Below, piece by piece: positions 8,508 through 16,691 of a DNA stretch of 64,000 nucleotides. The DNA comes from Ketogulonicigenium robustum. GTDB taxonomy: Bacteria; Pseudomonadota; Alphaproteobacteria; Rhodobacterales; Rhodobacteraceae. The stretch is from assembly GCF_002117445.1 (NCBI RefSeq), contig NZ_CP019937.1, forward strand, positions 2,043,501 to 2,107,500, in the 5' to 3' direction. The translations under genes and the position numbers were made by a program. Under the pieces are notes generated by a model. That model saw only the letters and a list, made by a program, of their open reading frames with translations. It searched no databases and was not told the origin of the DNA. How positions within the stretch are numbered: position 1 is the stretch's first letter; every line of letters starts with the position of its first letter.

Positions 8508-9296
8508 ATGTCGTTCCAGCCCGTGCTTCCGCTGTCCGGCTACACCGGCTGGCGCTTCCTGACGCAAACATTGCAACGCCAAACGACAGCGTTTGCCGCC
8601 TCGGGCGAGGTTGCGATGAACACGAAATACTTCCGCGAGAACATCGCCAAGGTGGAAACGGTTGATGACTTGATGTCGAACCGCCGTCTGCTGTCGGTCG
8701 CGCTGGGAGCATTCGGCCTGCAAGACGACCTGAATTCGAAGGCCTTCATCCAGCGCGTCCTGACCGAGGGAACCGAGACACAGGGAGCTTTCGCCAGCAA
8801 ACTGTCGGACAAACGATATGCCGCCCTGTCCAGCGCCTTCGGCTTTGGCAATGCGGACGGAGTGCAGACGAGTAAGGCAGACTTTGCCGACAAAATTATC
8901 GCCCGCTACACCAGCGAATCGTTCGAGGTTGCCGTGGGCGAGCAGAACGGCGACCTACGTTTGGCGCTGAACGTGGCCGGCGGGGTCGCTGACGTTCTGG
9001 CAGCCAAGGGCAGCGAGAACGCCCAATGGTTCGCGATGATGGGTGACAGCCCGTTGCGCAATGTCTTCCAGACTGCGCTCGGCTTTCCCGCATCTTTCGC
9101 GCAGATCGATATTGACCAGCAAAAAGAGCAATTCATCAGCCGCGCCAAGGCGACTTTCGGCATCACTACTTTTGCAGACTTCGCCGACCCCGCCGCGCAG
9201 GAAAAGCTGATCCGACTGTTTCTGGTACGCAGCGAGATCAACAACAGCGCGTTCAACTCGCCCGCCTCGATCGCGCTGAGCTTGCTGGGGCGTTAA
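8508..9296 (+). CDS. DUF1217 family flagellar-associated protein
   Basis: A 262-residue protein with the DUF1217 layout: GYTGWRFLTQTLQRQ at the N-terminus, KYFRENIAKVETVDDLMSNRRLLSVALGAFGLQDD around residues 40-70, and a second helical repeat (AKATFGITTFADFADPAAQEKLIRLFLVRSEI) near the end. Members occur in alphaproteobacterial flagellar clusters but the molecular role is not known to me. It starts at the base after the flbT stop, so it is the last gene of the fliC-flaF-flbT unit, and its end faces fliI with a 6-base gap. Confidence 0.8.
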   Translation: MSFQPVLPLSGYTGWRFLTQTLQRQTTAFAASGEVAMNTKYFRENIAKVETVDDLMSNRRLLSVALGAFGLQDDLNSKAFIQRVLTEGTETQGAFASKLSDKRYAALSSAFGFGNADGVQTSKADFADKIIARYTSESFEVAVGEQNGDLRLALNVAGGVADVLAAKGSENAQWFAMMGDSPLRNVFQTALGFPASFAQIDIDQQKEQFISRAKATFGITTFADFADPAAQEKLIRLFLVRSEINNSAFNSPASIALSLLGR

Positions 9297-9302
9297 CGCC
9301 CC

Positions 9303-10658
9303 TCACTTCGCACCCCCACGCACAGCGACCAAAACCTGCCGCAAGGCAGAAAAGGCCGCAGTGGTCGTGGGGATTTTTGTTTGCGTCAGAAACGCCTCGA
9401 TCCCCGGTCGCACGGCAACGGCGGCATCCACAGCCGGATCACTGCCCGCAACATAGAGGCCTGATCGCACCATCAATGCGGCGCGATCATATTGGCCCAG
9501 ATGCCCTCGCGCCTCGGCGATCAAGCTGTTTTCGGTCATAGACGCCGCCGCCGGCAGCGCGCGCGAGACCGAGCGCAGTACATCAACAGCAGGAAAACGG
9601 CCGCCTTCGGCGATGGCCCGATCCAAAATGATGTGCCCATCCAGCGTGCCGCGCAGCATGTCGGCGACCGGCTCCTCCATATCCGACCCTTGCACCAATA
9701 CCGAATAGATCGCCGTGATGTCCCCTGCCCCCGGCAGCCCCGGCCCGGCGCGTTCACACAGCGCCGCGATGGCAGGGCCAGTCGAGGCTGGATAGCCGCG
9801 CAGGGCCGCGGGCTCACCCGACGCAGCCGCCATTTCCCGATGCGCCTCGGCAAAACGGGTGACGCTATCCAGCATTAGCAACACTTGCTTGCCCTGATCG
9901 CGAAAATATTCGGCCACCGCCGTGGCGGCCCAGGCGCAACGGCGGCGGGTTTGCGGCGCCGCGTCTGATGTGGCGGCGACCACCACAGACCGCGCCATCC
10001 CCTCTGGGCCCAACACCGCCTCGACAAAATGGCGCACCTCGCGGCCACGCTCACCGACCAGACCGATCACAATGACATCGGCCTCGACGCTGCGCGCAAG
10101 GCCGGCCAAAAGCGTCGACTTCCCGACGCCCGACCCGGCGAACAGGCCGATTCGTTGGCCACGCACAAGCGGCAAGATTGTATCAAACACAGCGTAGCCG
10201 GTGTGCAGGCGCGCCCCCATGGCGCGACGGGCGGCGGCAGGCGGGGGGGCCGTGCGCAGCGGGCGCGCAACCGGCCCCTGCAGCAGCGGCATCCCGTCCA
10301 GCGACACGCCGTCGGGGTCAATCATCCGGCCGATCCAACGCGCATCGGGGCAAAAGCGGGCAGCGCCGGTCAACACGGCACGATCCCCTACCGCAACGCC
10401 TTCGGCCAACCCCTCGGGCATGACGGTGACTTCTGCGGCAGCGACACGGATAACCTCGGTCCTCAGGGGGCCAGCATCGGTCAGCACCGTGATTCGATCA
10501 CCCAATTTGCTGGCTTGCGTCAGACCTTCCAGCCCGATCGTGCCGCCTGCCGCACGGGCGACACGCCCCACGGGCTGCAACGCGGGCGCACCTTGCAGCA
10601 CATGCACGACCCGGTCGATCACCCCCAACGGGTCTGACGTGGTTTCAACTGCATTCAT
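9303..10658 (-). CDS. fliI: flagellum-specific ATPase FliI
   Basis: Hexameric ATPase that unfolds and feeds substrates to the flagellar export gate. The Walker A loop GSGVGKST is at residues 175-182, with GLVGERGREV and the Walker B region LLMLDSVTRFAEAHREM downstream; C-terminal YDRAALMVRSGLYVAGSDP is typical. I place the start at the ATG at 10658 (MNAVETTSDP, AGGGGAA upstream); the frame runs further but no plausible start lies there. Alone on its strand, divergent from flgB. No clear FliJ gene is adjacent. Confidence 0.96.
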   Translation of the reverse strand: MNAVETTSDPLGVIDRVVHVLQGAPALQPVGRVARAAGGTIGLEGLTQASKLGDRITVLTDAGPLRTEVIRVAAAEVTVMPEGLAEGVAVGDRAVLTGAARFCPDARWIGRMIDPDGVSLDGMPLLQGPVARPLRTAPPPAAARRAMGARLHTGYAVFDTILPLVRGQRIGLFAGSGVGKSTLLAGLARSVEADVIVIGLVGERGREVRHFVEAVLGPEGMARSVVVAATSDAAPQTRRRCAWAATAVAEYFRDQGKQVLLMLDSVTRFAEAHREMAAASGEPAALRGYPASTGPAIAALCERAGPGLPGAGDITAIYSVLVQGSDMEEPVADMLRGTLDGHIILDRAIAEGGRFPAVDVLRSVSRALPAAASMTENSLIAEARGHLGQYDRAALMVRSGLYVAGSDPAVDAAVAVRPGIEAFLTQTKIPTTTAAFSALRQVLVAVRGGAK

Positions 10659-10710
10659 GGTAAATTCCCCTGCGACGGTTGCGGCACAACCTCTCTTTAA
10701 GGAATCAGCC

Positions 10711-10725
10711 TTAAATCTTGGTTGA
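10711..10725. promoter_or_regulatory. possible CtrA-like site between fliI and flgB
   Basis: TTAA-N7-TTGA matches the CtrA box at 7 of 8 positions in the divergent fliI/flgB gap. It is only 21 bases from the flgB ATG, so it is badly placed for activating flgB; it could act on fliI or be chance. Confidence 0.35.
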
Positions 10726-10746
10726 AACCAAAAGGGGACCAACCGG

Positions 10747-11124
10747 ATGCAAAAAGGCCTCGACCTGTTCCGCACGGCATCGGCCATGGCCGTCCATGCC
10801 AGCCAGCGGATCAACCAGACGGCAATCAACATCGCGAATGCCGACACGCCCGGCTACCGCGTGCAATCGGTTGCCAGCTTTGCCGACAGCTATCAGGCGG
10901 CGGGCAATACCGCCTTGCTGCAAACGCGCAGCGGTCACCTGCAGGGCCAGGCTCTGCCCGCCCTCGGCGCCCATGCGGCGCTGGCCGAAGAATCACCCAA
11001 TGGCAACTCGGTCTCGCTCGAGACTGAGGCTGTTGCAGCAATCGACGCGCAGCGCGAACACACACAGGCCCTGACGATCTACCGCCACGGCCTGACGCTG
11101 CTACGCACAAGCATAGGAGGCTAG
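10747..11124 (+). CDS. flgB: flagellar proximal rod protein FlgB
   Basis: Rod subunit of 125 residues. The N-terminal Flg_bb_rod motif is present (ASQRINQTAINIANADTPGYR), and the C-terminus forms the matching amphipathic helix. Ribosome site AGGGGACC. First gene of a nine-gene operon encoding rod, export gate and P/L-ring parts; it precedes flgC by one base. Confidence 0.94.
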   Translation: MQKGLDLFRTASAMAVHASQRINQTAINIANADTPGYRVQSVASFADSYQAAGNTALLQTRSGHLQGQALPALGAHAALAEESPNGNSVSLETEAVAAIDAQREHTQALTIYRHGLTLLRTSIGG

Positions 11125-11125
11125 A

Positions 11126-11509
11126 ATGGCTGACTTTTCCACCACGCTGTCCATCGCGGCCAGCGGCATGCAAGCGCAGGCCAACCGCGTGCGCTACACA
11201 TCCGAAAACATCGCAAACGCCGACACCCCCGGCTACCACCGCAAACTGGTCAGCTTCCGCGCGGCGGTTGCGACCGAAGGCGGCGTTGAAACCAGCCGCG
11301 TGCGTCTGGACCAGTCCCCGTTGGCCGACGTGCATGACCCCGCCCATCCGCTGGCGAATGATCAGGGCAATTATCAGGGGTCCAACGTCGACTTGCTGAT
11401 CGAGATCGCCGACGCCCGCGAGGCGAACCGCAGCTACGAGGCAAACCTAAAAGTCTTCGATCAGGTGCGACAGATGTCGTCCTCGCTTCTTGACCTTCTG
11501 CGCCGATAG
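11126..11509 (+). CDS. flgC: flagellar proximal rod protein FlgC
   Basis: 127-residue rod protein. The bb_rod motif MQAQANRVRYTSENIANADTPGYHRK is followed by the FlgC signature SNVDLLIEIADAREANRSYEANLKVFD near the C-terminus. Good AGGAGG ribosome site. Lies between flgB and fliE as in nearly all flagellar operons. Confidence 0.95.
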   Translation: MADFSTTLSIAASGMQAQANRVRYTSENIANADTPGYHRKLVSFRAAVATEGGVETSRVRLDQSPLADVHDPAHPLANDQGNYQGSNVDLLIEIADAREANRSYEANLKVFDQVRQMSSSLLDLLRR

Positions 11510-11518
11510 GACCCCGAT

Positions 11519-11803
11519 ATGGATATTCGCAGCACTCTCGCCTCGCGCGCCTATGACGCCCTGCGGACCACGCAGGGGCACGATGATTCGTCTCCCGCCA
11601 GCTATTTCGCGTCAGCCGGCGCAGAATTTGCCAGCACGCTGAAAGCCGGTGAAGAGGCCGCAATGAGCGCGATGACGGGCGATTACGACCCCCACGCGCT
11701 TGTCACCGCCCTCGCCCAAAGCGAACTGGCGGTCGAGACGGCCGTGACCATCCGCAACAAGGTGGTCGAGGCCTATCAGGAAATACTGCGGATGGCCGTG
11801 TGA
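11519..11803 (+). CDS. fliE: flagellar hook-basal body adaptor FliE
   Basis: 94 residues; links the MS ring to the rod. The C-terminal half carries the family pattern (DPHALVTALAQSELAVETAVTIRNKVVEAYQEILRM). AGGA ribosome site at proper distance. The stop codon overlaps the fliQ start. Confidence 0.93.
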   Translation: MDIRSTLASRAYDALRTTQGHDDSSPASYFASAGAEFASTLKAGEEAAMSAMTGDYDPHALVTALAQSELAVETAVTIRNKVVEAYQEILRMAV

Positions 11804-12069
11804 TGCTGGTCGAGGCGCAGCTCTATGACACGTTACGGGCGGGCCTTTGGGCCGCCGTGATGATGTCGGCCCCTGTGCTGGCCGTCGCATTGGTGGTCGG
11901 GCTGGTCGTGGGTCTGTTTCAGGCCCTGACATCGGTGCAGGAAATGACGCTGACCTTCGTGCCGAAACTGGCGGCCATCGTGGTCGTGTTCTGGCTGACC
12001 ATGGGCTTCATGACGCGCACGCTGACCGTTTACTTCCAAAGCGTGCTGGTGCCGCTGATCGCAGGATGA
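11800..12069 (+). CDS. fliQ: flagellar export gate protein FliQ
   Basis: About 89 residues with two membrane segments (AAVMMSAPVLAVALVVGLVVG and PKLAAIVVVFWLTMGF), separated by the conserved FQALTSVQEMTLTFVPK loop. Part of the FliPQR core of the export channel. The start is the GTG at 11800 or the ATG at 11803, both overlapping the fliE stop. FliP and FliR are encoded in two other units of the island. Confidence 0.95.
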   Translation: MMLVEAQLYDTLRAGLWAAVMMSAPVLAVALVVGLVVGLFQALTSVQEMTLTFVPKLAAIVVVFWLTMGFMTRTLTVYFQSVLVPLIAG

Positions 12070-12072
12070 ATT

Positions 12073-12786
12073 ATGGATAACGCCGGATACACATCGCTGA
12101 CCCGTCAAAGCGGGCTGCTACACGAAATGCGGGCCATCGCGAACAACATCGCGAACGCAAACACCACCGGCTTTCGCGCCGAGGGGGTGGCGTTCAGCGA
12201 ATACGTTGTCCGGCTGGGGCCACAGACGCAATCGCTGTCGCTTGCTACCGCGCGCGTGCGGCAAACCGACTTTACCCAAGGCGATCTTGGCATCACAAAC
12301 GCCCCTTACGATTTGGCGATCGAGGGCGAAGGGTTCTTCATGATCGACCACCCCGACGGGCCGATGCTGACGCGGTCGGGGGCCTTCACCCTCAGTGGCG
12401 AGGGGGTTTTGGTGACAGCCGACGGCTACTCGCTGCTGGATGCGGGCGAAGCGCCGGTCATGATCCCGGCCGATGCAGGCCCCGTCATGATCGGTAGCGA
12501 TGGCACCATTGCAGTCGGCGGCGATGCCATCGGCCAGATTGGCCTGTTTACCCCCACCGATCCGAACACCATCACGCGCACCAGCGGCACAGGCTTTTTT
12601 AGTGACGACAACATGCCGGTTTTGGACGGCGTCATGCGGCAGGGCCATTTGGAAAATTCGAACGTGAATGCGATCTCGCAGATCGCCCGCATGATCGAGG
12701 TGCAGCGCGCCTATGAATTCGGCCAGACACTGGCCGACCGCGAGGATGAACGCATCCGCAACACCATACAGCTGATCAAAAGCTAA
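12073..12786 (+). CDS. flgF: flagellar proximal rod protein FlgF
   Basis: 237-residue rod protein. It has the N-terminal bb_rod motif (MRAIANNIANANTTGFRAEGVAF), the FlgE/F/G-like core (YDLAIEGEGFFMIDHPDGPMLTRSGAF), and the C-terminal QIARMIEVQRAYEFGQTLAD helix. It begins 3 bases after the fliQ stop, just ahead of flgG. Confidence 0.95.
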   Translation: MDNAGYTSLTRQSGLLHEMRAIANNIANANTTGFRAEGVAFSEYVVRLGPQTQSLSLATARVRQTDFTQGDLGITNAPYDLAIEGEGFFMIDHPDGPMLTRSGAFTLSGEGVLVTADGYSLLDAGEAPVMIPADAGPVMIGSDGTIAVGGDAIGQIGLFTPTDPNTITRTSGTGFFSDDNMPVLDGVMRQGHLENSNVNAISQIARMIEVQRAYEFGQTLADREDERIRNTIQLIKS

Positions 12787-12821
12787 GGCCGCCTGATCAA
12801 AACACCCCAAGGAAAGCCGCT

Positions 12822-13607
12822 ATGCGTATTCTGGATATTGCCGCAACCGGCATGCTGGCCCAGCAAACCCGGGTCGAGGTGATCTCGAACAACCTCGCGA
12901 ATATGAACACCACCGCCTACAACCCGCGCCGCGCCGAATTTGCCGACCTGCATTATCAGCAAGTGCAGCGCGCAGGCACCGTATCGGCCAGCGACGGGAC
13001 GATTTTGCCTACCGGCATCCAGCTGGGGATGGGTGTGCGCACGACCGCCGTCTCGCCGCTGCTGGGGCAAGGCACGCTGCAAGAAACCGGTGGCTCGCTG
13101 GACGTCGCGATCGAAGGGCAAGGCTATTTCGAGGTCGCGCTGCCCGACGGTCGCATCGGCTACACGCGTGATGGCGCGCTAAAGCTGACGGGCGACGGCC
13201 TGATCGTCACATCGGACGGCTACGAGATCGCCCCCGGCCTCGCCGTCCCCGAAGATGCCCAATCCGTCGCGATCAACGCGGCGGGCGAGGTTTACGCCAG
13301 CTTCACCGACTCGGTCGAGCAAGAGTTTCTGGGCCAGTTGAACCTTGCCATGTTCGTCAACCCGCGCGGCCTCGAGGCTATGGGATCGAACCTCTATCTG
13401 GAAACAGCCGCATCGGGCCAGCCCGCCGTGGCCGTACCGGGCGAGGACGGCTTGGGCACCCTTCGCCAAGGGTATCTGGAGCAAAGCACCGTTGACGCCG
13501 TGCGCGAGGTCACCGACCTGATAGCCGCCCAACGCGGGTACGAGTTGAATTCCAAAGTTATTACGGCAGCCGACCAGATGCTGGCCGCCATGGTGCAAAT
13601 TCGATGA
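12822..13607 (+). CDS. flgG: flagellar distal rod protein FlgG
   Basis: 261 residues. Starts MRILDIAATGMLAQQTRVEVISNNLANMNTTAYNPRRAEF, with the FlgG-specific insertion YQQVQRAGT, core DVAIEGQGYFEVALPDGR, and C-terminal TDLIAAQRGYELNSKVITAADQMLA. AAGGAAA ribosome site. The stop overlaps the flgA ATG by 4 bases. Confidence 0.97.
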   Translation: MRILDIAATGMLAQQTRVEVISNNLANMNTTAYNPRRAEFADLHYQQVQRAGTVSASDGTILPTGIQLGMGVRTTAVSPLLGQGTLQETGGSLDVAIEGQGYFEVALPDGRIGYTRDGALKLTGDGLIVTSDGYEIAPGLAVPEDAQSVAINAAGEVYASFTDSVEQEFLGQLNLAMFVNPRGLEAMGSNLYLETAASGQPAVAVPGEDGLGTLRQGYLEQSTVDAVREVTDLIAAQRGYELNSKVITAADQMLAAMVQIR

Positions 13608-14029
13608 CGGTGTTGCGCAAAATTGCGCTGGTCACGGCGTGCCTCGCCAGCCCCGCCGCGGCGGATTACGTGGTCGTGCTGCGGACAATTCCGGCCCAAA
13701 GCACCATCGCCCCCGAGGATCTTGCCCTGCGCCAAGGCGACATCCCCGGCGCGATCACCGACCCTTCGCAGATCATCGGGCTAGAGGCCCGCACCCCCGT
13801 TTATGCGGGCCGCCCGCTGCAGGCCAGCCAGTTCGGACAGCCTGCAATCGTTCAACGAAATCAGGTTGTTCCGCTGGTATTTGCACGCGGTGCCGTGATG
13901 ATCACAACCGAGGGTCGCGCGTTGGAACGCGCGGGCGCAGGCGATCTGATCCGCGTGATGAACCTGCAATCGCGCAACACCGTAATGGCGCGCATCGGGG
14001 TCGAGGGGGCCGCCCATGTCTCGCCTTAA
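13604..14029 (+). CDS. flgA: flagellar P-ring assembly chaperone FlgA
   Basis: Periplasmic chaperone for FlgI, 141 residues. It has an N-terminal signal peptide (about residues 1-21, ending AAA before DYVVVLRT), then the SAF-type domain with ARTPVYAGRPLQASQFGQPAIVQRNQVVPLVF. Shorter than enteric FlgA (about 220) but usual for alphaproteobacteria, which lack the N-terminal domain. ATGA overlap with flgG, 14-base overlap with flgH. Confidence 0.92.
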   Translation: MTVLRKIALVTACLASPAAADYVVVLRTIPAQSTIAPEDLALRQGDIPGAITDPSQIIGLEARTPVYAGRPLQASQFGQPAIVQRNQVVPLVFARGAVMITTEGRALERAGAGDLIRVMNLQSRNTVMARIGVEGAAHVSP

Positions 14030-14747
14030 ATTCTGGCTGATTCCAGCCATGTTGCTGGCCGGTTGCGGCGGCGGCACGCCGCTGTTGACGCAGCCCCAAC
14101 TGACACCAAGCCTGTTGTCGGACGAACACACGGCCATGATGTCATCGGGTCTGCCGCTATCACTGGATGGCGCGCGCCCTTACAGCGCCGGCGCATCCCT
14201 GTGGTCGGGTACGCGTAATTCGCTGTTGGGCGATCGGCGCGCGATGCAGCGCGGCGACATTCTGACGGTCGCCATTTCAATCAATGACCGCGCGGAATTC
14301 TCGAACACATCGGCGCAGGCGCGCTCCTCCTCGCAAGAGATGAGCGTGGGCGCACTCCTCGGGCTGCCCGAACGCGCGGCCGAGGTGTTGTATGGCGGCG
14401 CGACGTTGAACCCCGGCGTGCAGACGGAATCATCTAGCAATTTCAACGGCAACGGGTCGGTCAGCCGCAACGAGCGGCTTACCCTGCGCGTCGCGGCTAC
14501 AGTGATCGCCACCCTGCCAAACGGTGCGCTGGAGATCACCGGCAGTCAGGAAATTCGCGTCAATAACGAGATCCGCGAACTCACCGTTACCGGCTTCGTC
14601 CGCCCCGCCGACATCAACCGCCAGAACGAGGTAAGTTATGATCGCATCGCCTCGGCCCGTATTTCCTATGGCGGGCGCGGCCCGATCTCGGTCGCGCAAA
14701 GCCCGCGTTACGGCCATCAGATCGTTGATCGCCTGTCCCCCTTCTAA
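14016..14747 (+). CDS. flgH: flagellar L-ring lipoprotein FlgH
   Basis: Outer-membrane L ring subunit, 243 residues. The signal peptide ends in the lipobox LLAGC (Cys near residue 17). The family core is clear: LWSGTRNSLLGDRRAMQRGDILTV, LTLRVAATVIATLPNGALEI, GSQEIRVNNEIRELTVTGFVRP. It follows flgA with a 14-base overlap. Confidence 0.96.
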   Translation: MSRLKFWLIPAMLLAGCGGGTPLLTQPQLTPSLLSDEHTAMMSSGLPLSLDGARPYSAGASLWSGTRNSLLGDRRAMQRGDILTVAISINDRAEFSNTSAQARSSSQEMSVGALLGLPERAAEVLYGGATLNPGVQTESSSNFNGNGSVSRNERLTLRVAATVIATLPNGALEITGSQEIRVNNEIRELTVTGFVRPADINRQNEVSYDRIASARISYGGRGPISVAQSPRYGHQIVDRLSPF

Positions 14748-14756
14748 CCCGAGGCC

Positions 14757-15221
14757 GTGATGAAAAAACTGATCATCCCCGTTGCGCTGCTGATTTTGGG
14801 CACCGCCAGTGGTATCGGGGCGGGCATCATGACCGCCCGCCCGACGACCCACACCGCAAGCGATGACAGCGCACCGCCTAGCCCGGCACCGGCCGAGGCC
14901 ACGACCTACGTTCCGCTGGACGAGGCTTTCGTGGTGCCAATTTTGCGCAACGGCGCGACTACATCGATTGTGGTCATGTCACTGGGGCTGGAAATTCTGC
15001 CCGCAGATGCGCCTAAAGTCGCGCCGATGACACCAAAACTGCGCGATCAGTTCCTGCAAGTGTTATATGACCACGCAAACACGGGCGGGTTTGACGGCAT
15101 GTTCACCGCACCGGACGTGATGCGACAGCTACGCAACCGCTTGCGGGCGGCCGCCAGCGAAACAATCGGCGCGGGCGTGCGCGACATACTGGTCACCGAC
15201 CTTAGCCGACAAGACTACTAA
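14757..15221 (+). CDS. FliL-like basal body protein
   Basis: About 154 residues with one N-terminal membrane segment (IIPVALLILGTASGIGAGIM), a Pro/Ser linker, then a periplasmic FliL-type domain (YVPLDEAFVVPILRNGATTSIVVMSLGLEI). A second, more typical FliL lies at 24325-24810, so the island has two paralogues. GTG at 14757 or ATG at 14760 may be the start. Last gene of the flgB operon; its 3' end overlaps that of the convergent gene by 4 bases. Confidence 0.72.
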   Translation: MMKKLIIPVALLILGTASGIGAGIMTARPTTHTASDDSAPPSPAPAEATTYVPLDEAFVVPILRNGATTSIVVMSLGLEILPADAPKVAPMTPKLRDQFLQVLYDHANTGGFDGMFTAPDVMRQLRNRLRAAASETIGAGVRDILVTDLSRQDY

Positions 15222-15604
15222 TCCTGCCGGTTTGCCTTTTGGGACGCCTGCGCCAGCAAGTCTTGGCGCAGGCGGTTTACCGCATCGTCGCGCCCCACCG
15301 CCAAGGCGACATCGGGGGTCAGACTATGGATTTCGGCGCGCACGCGGCTTTCTTGCGCCAGTAAACTGCGGCTACGGCTTTCCACCCAGCTTTGCCAATT
15401 CACACCTGCCTGCATGACGGCCTGCCGATCGACGGCGAGAAGCGGGTCAAAGGCCTGCGCCGATGTTGAAGCCAAGGCGGCGCGCTGCGCCCGCAAAGCC
15501 GCTTCTTGCTGACGCAGTCGCGCCAACTTGCCCTCGGCCTGCGCACGGACCAAGGCGGTCAGCTGGGCCAATTCTTTCAACTCACGCCGGTCACGTTGGG
15601 TCAT
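15218..15604 (-). CDS. coiled-coil protein after flhB, possibly FliJ-like
   Basis: 128 residues, charged, almost wholly helical (LAQLTALVRAQAEGKLARLRQQEAALRAQRA), without membrane segments. Its ATG overlaps the flhB stop (ATGA), so it is expressed with the export genes. Size and coiled-coil character recall FliJ, the stalk that links FliI to FlhA, and no other FliJ candidate is in the window, but I see no clear family motif. Confidence 0.6.
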   Translation of the reverse strand: MTQRDRRELKELAQLTALVRAQAEGKLARLRQQEAALRAQRAALASTSAQAFDPLLAVDRQAVMQAGVNWQSWVESRSRSLLAQESRVRAEIHSLTPDVALAVGRDDAVNRLRQDLLAQASQKANRQD

Positions 15605-16689
15605 ATCACACTCTTACGGGCTTTCTTGCGCATCTCGTCGGCAAAGCGGATGGCGGCGGCAACGGCGCGATAGTGCTGGCGGCCAATCTCTTGCCCAACC
15701 TCGGTTTCCGCGTAAAGCGCGCGGGCCGTAGGCGGGTCGGCTTGGATGGGAATGCCGTGCTCGGCGGCAATTTCGCGCATACGCAGCGCGACAGCATCCA
15801 CCCCCTTGGCCAGACAGACCGGGGCGCGCAGGCTGTCGGTGCTCCATTGTAGCGCGACGGCATAGTGGGTCGGGTTGACGATGACGACGCTGGCCTTGGG
15901 CACTTCGGTCGCAACTTGGTTCATGGCAATGGCTACCCCGCGCTGGCGACGCTGTTGCCGCAGCTGGGGGTCACCCTCGCTGTCCTTCATTTCATCCATG
16001 ACCTCTTGGCGGGTCATGCGGTTGTCACGCAAGTGGCGCAGGCGCTGCCAGACCGCATCGACCACGCCAATCAGTAAGGAAATGGCCACCGCGATCAGAA
16101 CCATCGCCAGCAGTTGATGCCCCAAGAACATCAGCAGACTGCGAACGGGCATGGCGGGGGTGGCGGCGATTTCCTCCATCCGCGTGGAAAGAAACCACGT
16201 CAAAGCTGCGGAAAAGAGGACCAGTTTCACCACGCTTTTCAAAAACTCGACGATGCCCGCCAGGCCGAATTTCTGCTTGGCCACCGACAGCGGCGAGATA
16301 CGCGACAGCTTTGCTGCCAGTTTTGACGGTGCGAACACCAGCGCTTGCTGCGCAAACAGGCTAACCAGTGCAAAGGCGGCAGGCACCAGTAAAAGCGGTA
16401 AAACCACCAACATCGCGGTCGTCAGCAGCGGTCCAACCACAGCGGACGGATGGCTGCGGAAAGCTTGCGTTGCAAGGCCCTCGGCATGGAACAACAGACC
16501 GCCCAGCTGATCGACCCCGCGCAGTGCGACAGTGCCGCCGACAGCGGCTAGCGCCAGGTAAAAGCCGCCATAGGCCGCCGCGACGGTCAGGTCAGCCGAG
16601 CGGGGAAAGTCGCCCTTTTGTCGCGCATCATCCAGCTTTTTCTGGGTTGGTTCGTGGGATTTTTCGGCGCTACTGTCCTGCTCGGCCAT
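15601..16689 (-). CDS. flhB: flagellar export switch protein FlhB
   Basis: 362 residues. Opens with the FlhB signature (SSAEKSHEPTQKKLDDARQKGDFPRS), has four membrane segments, and carries the autocleavage motif NPTH near residues 272-275, then HYAVALQW and the RALYAETEVGQEI end. Cleavage at N-P switches export from rod/hook to filament substrates. The start at 16689 is set by the conserved N-terminus; the frame upstream is not coding. Two bases after fliR. Confidence 0.96.
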   Translation of the reverse strand: MAEQDSSAEKSHEPTQKKLDDARQKGDFPRSADLTVAAAYGGFYLALAAVGGTVALRGVDQLGGLLFHAEGLATQAFRSHPSAVVGPLLTTAMLVVLPLLLVPAAFALVSLFAQQALVFAPSKLAAKLSRISPLSVAKQKFGLAGIVEFLKSVVKLVLFSAALTWFLSTRMEEIAATPAMPVRSLLMFLGHQLLAMVLIAVAISLLIGVVDAVWQRLRHLRDNRMTRQEVMDEMKDSEGDPQLRQQRRQRGVAIAMNQVATEVPKASVVIVNPTHYAVALQWSTDSLRAPVCLAKGVDAVALRMREIAAEHGIPIQADPPTARALYAETEVGQEIGRQHYRAVAAAIRFADEMRKKARKSVI

Positions 16690-16691
16690 GG

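Noticed and set aside
10697-10714. TTAA-N10-TTAA between fliI and flgB as a CtrA box.
   Set aside because: The spacer is 10 rather than 7 bases, so the half-sites fall on different faces of the helix.
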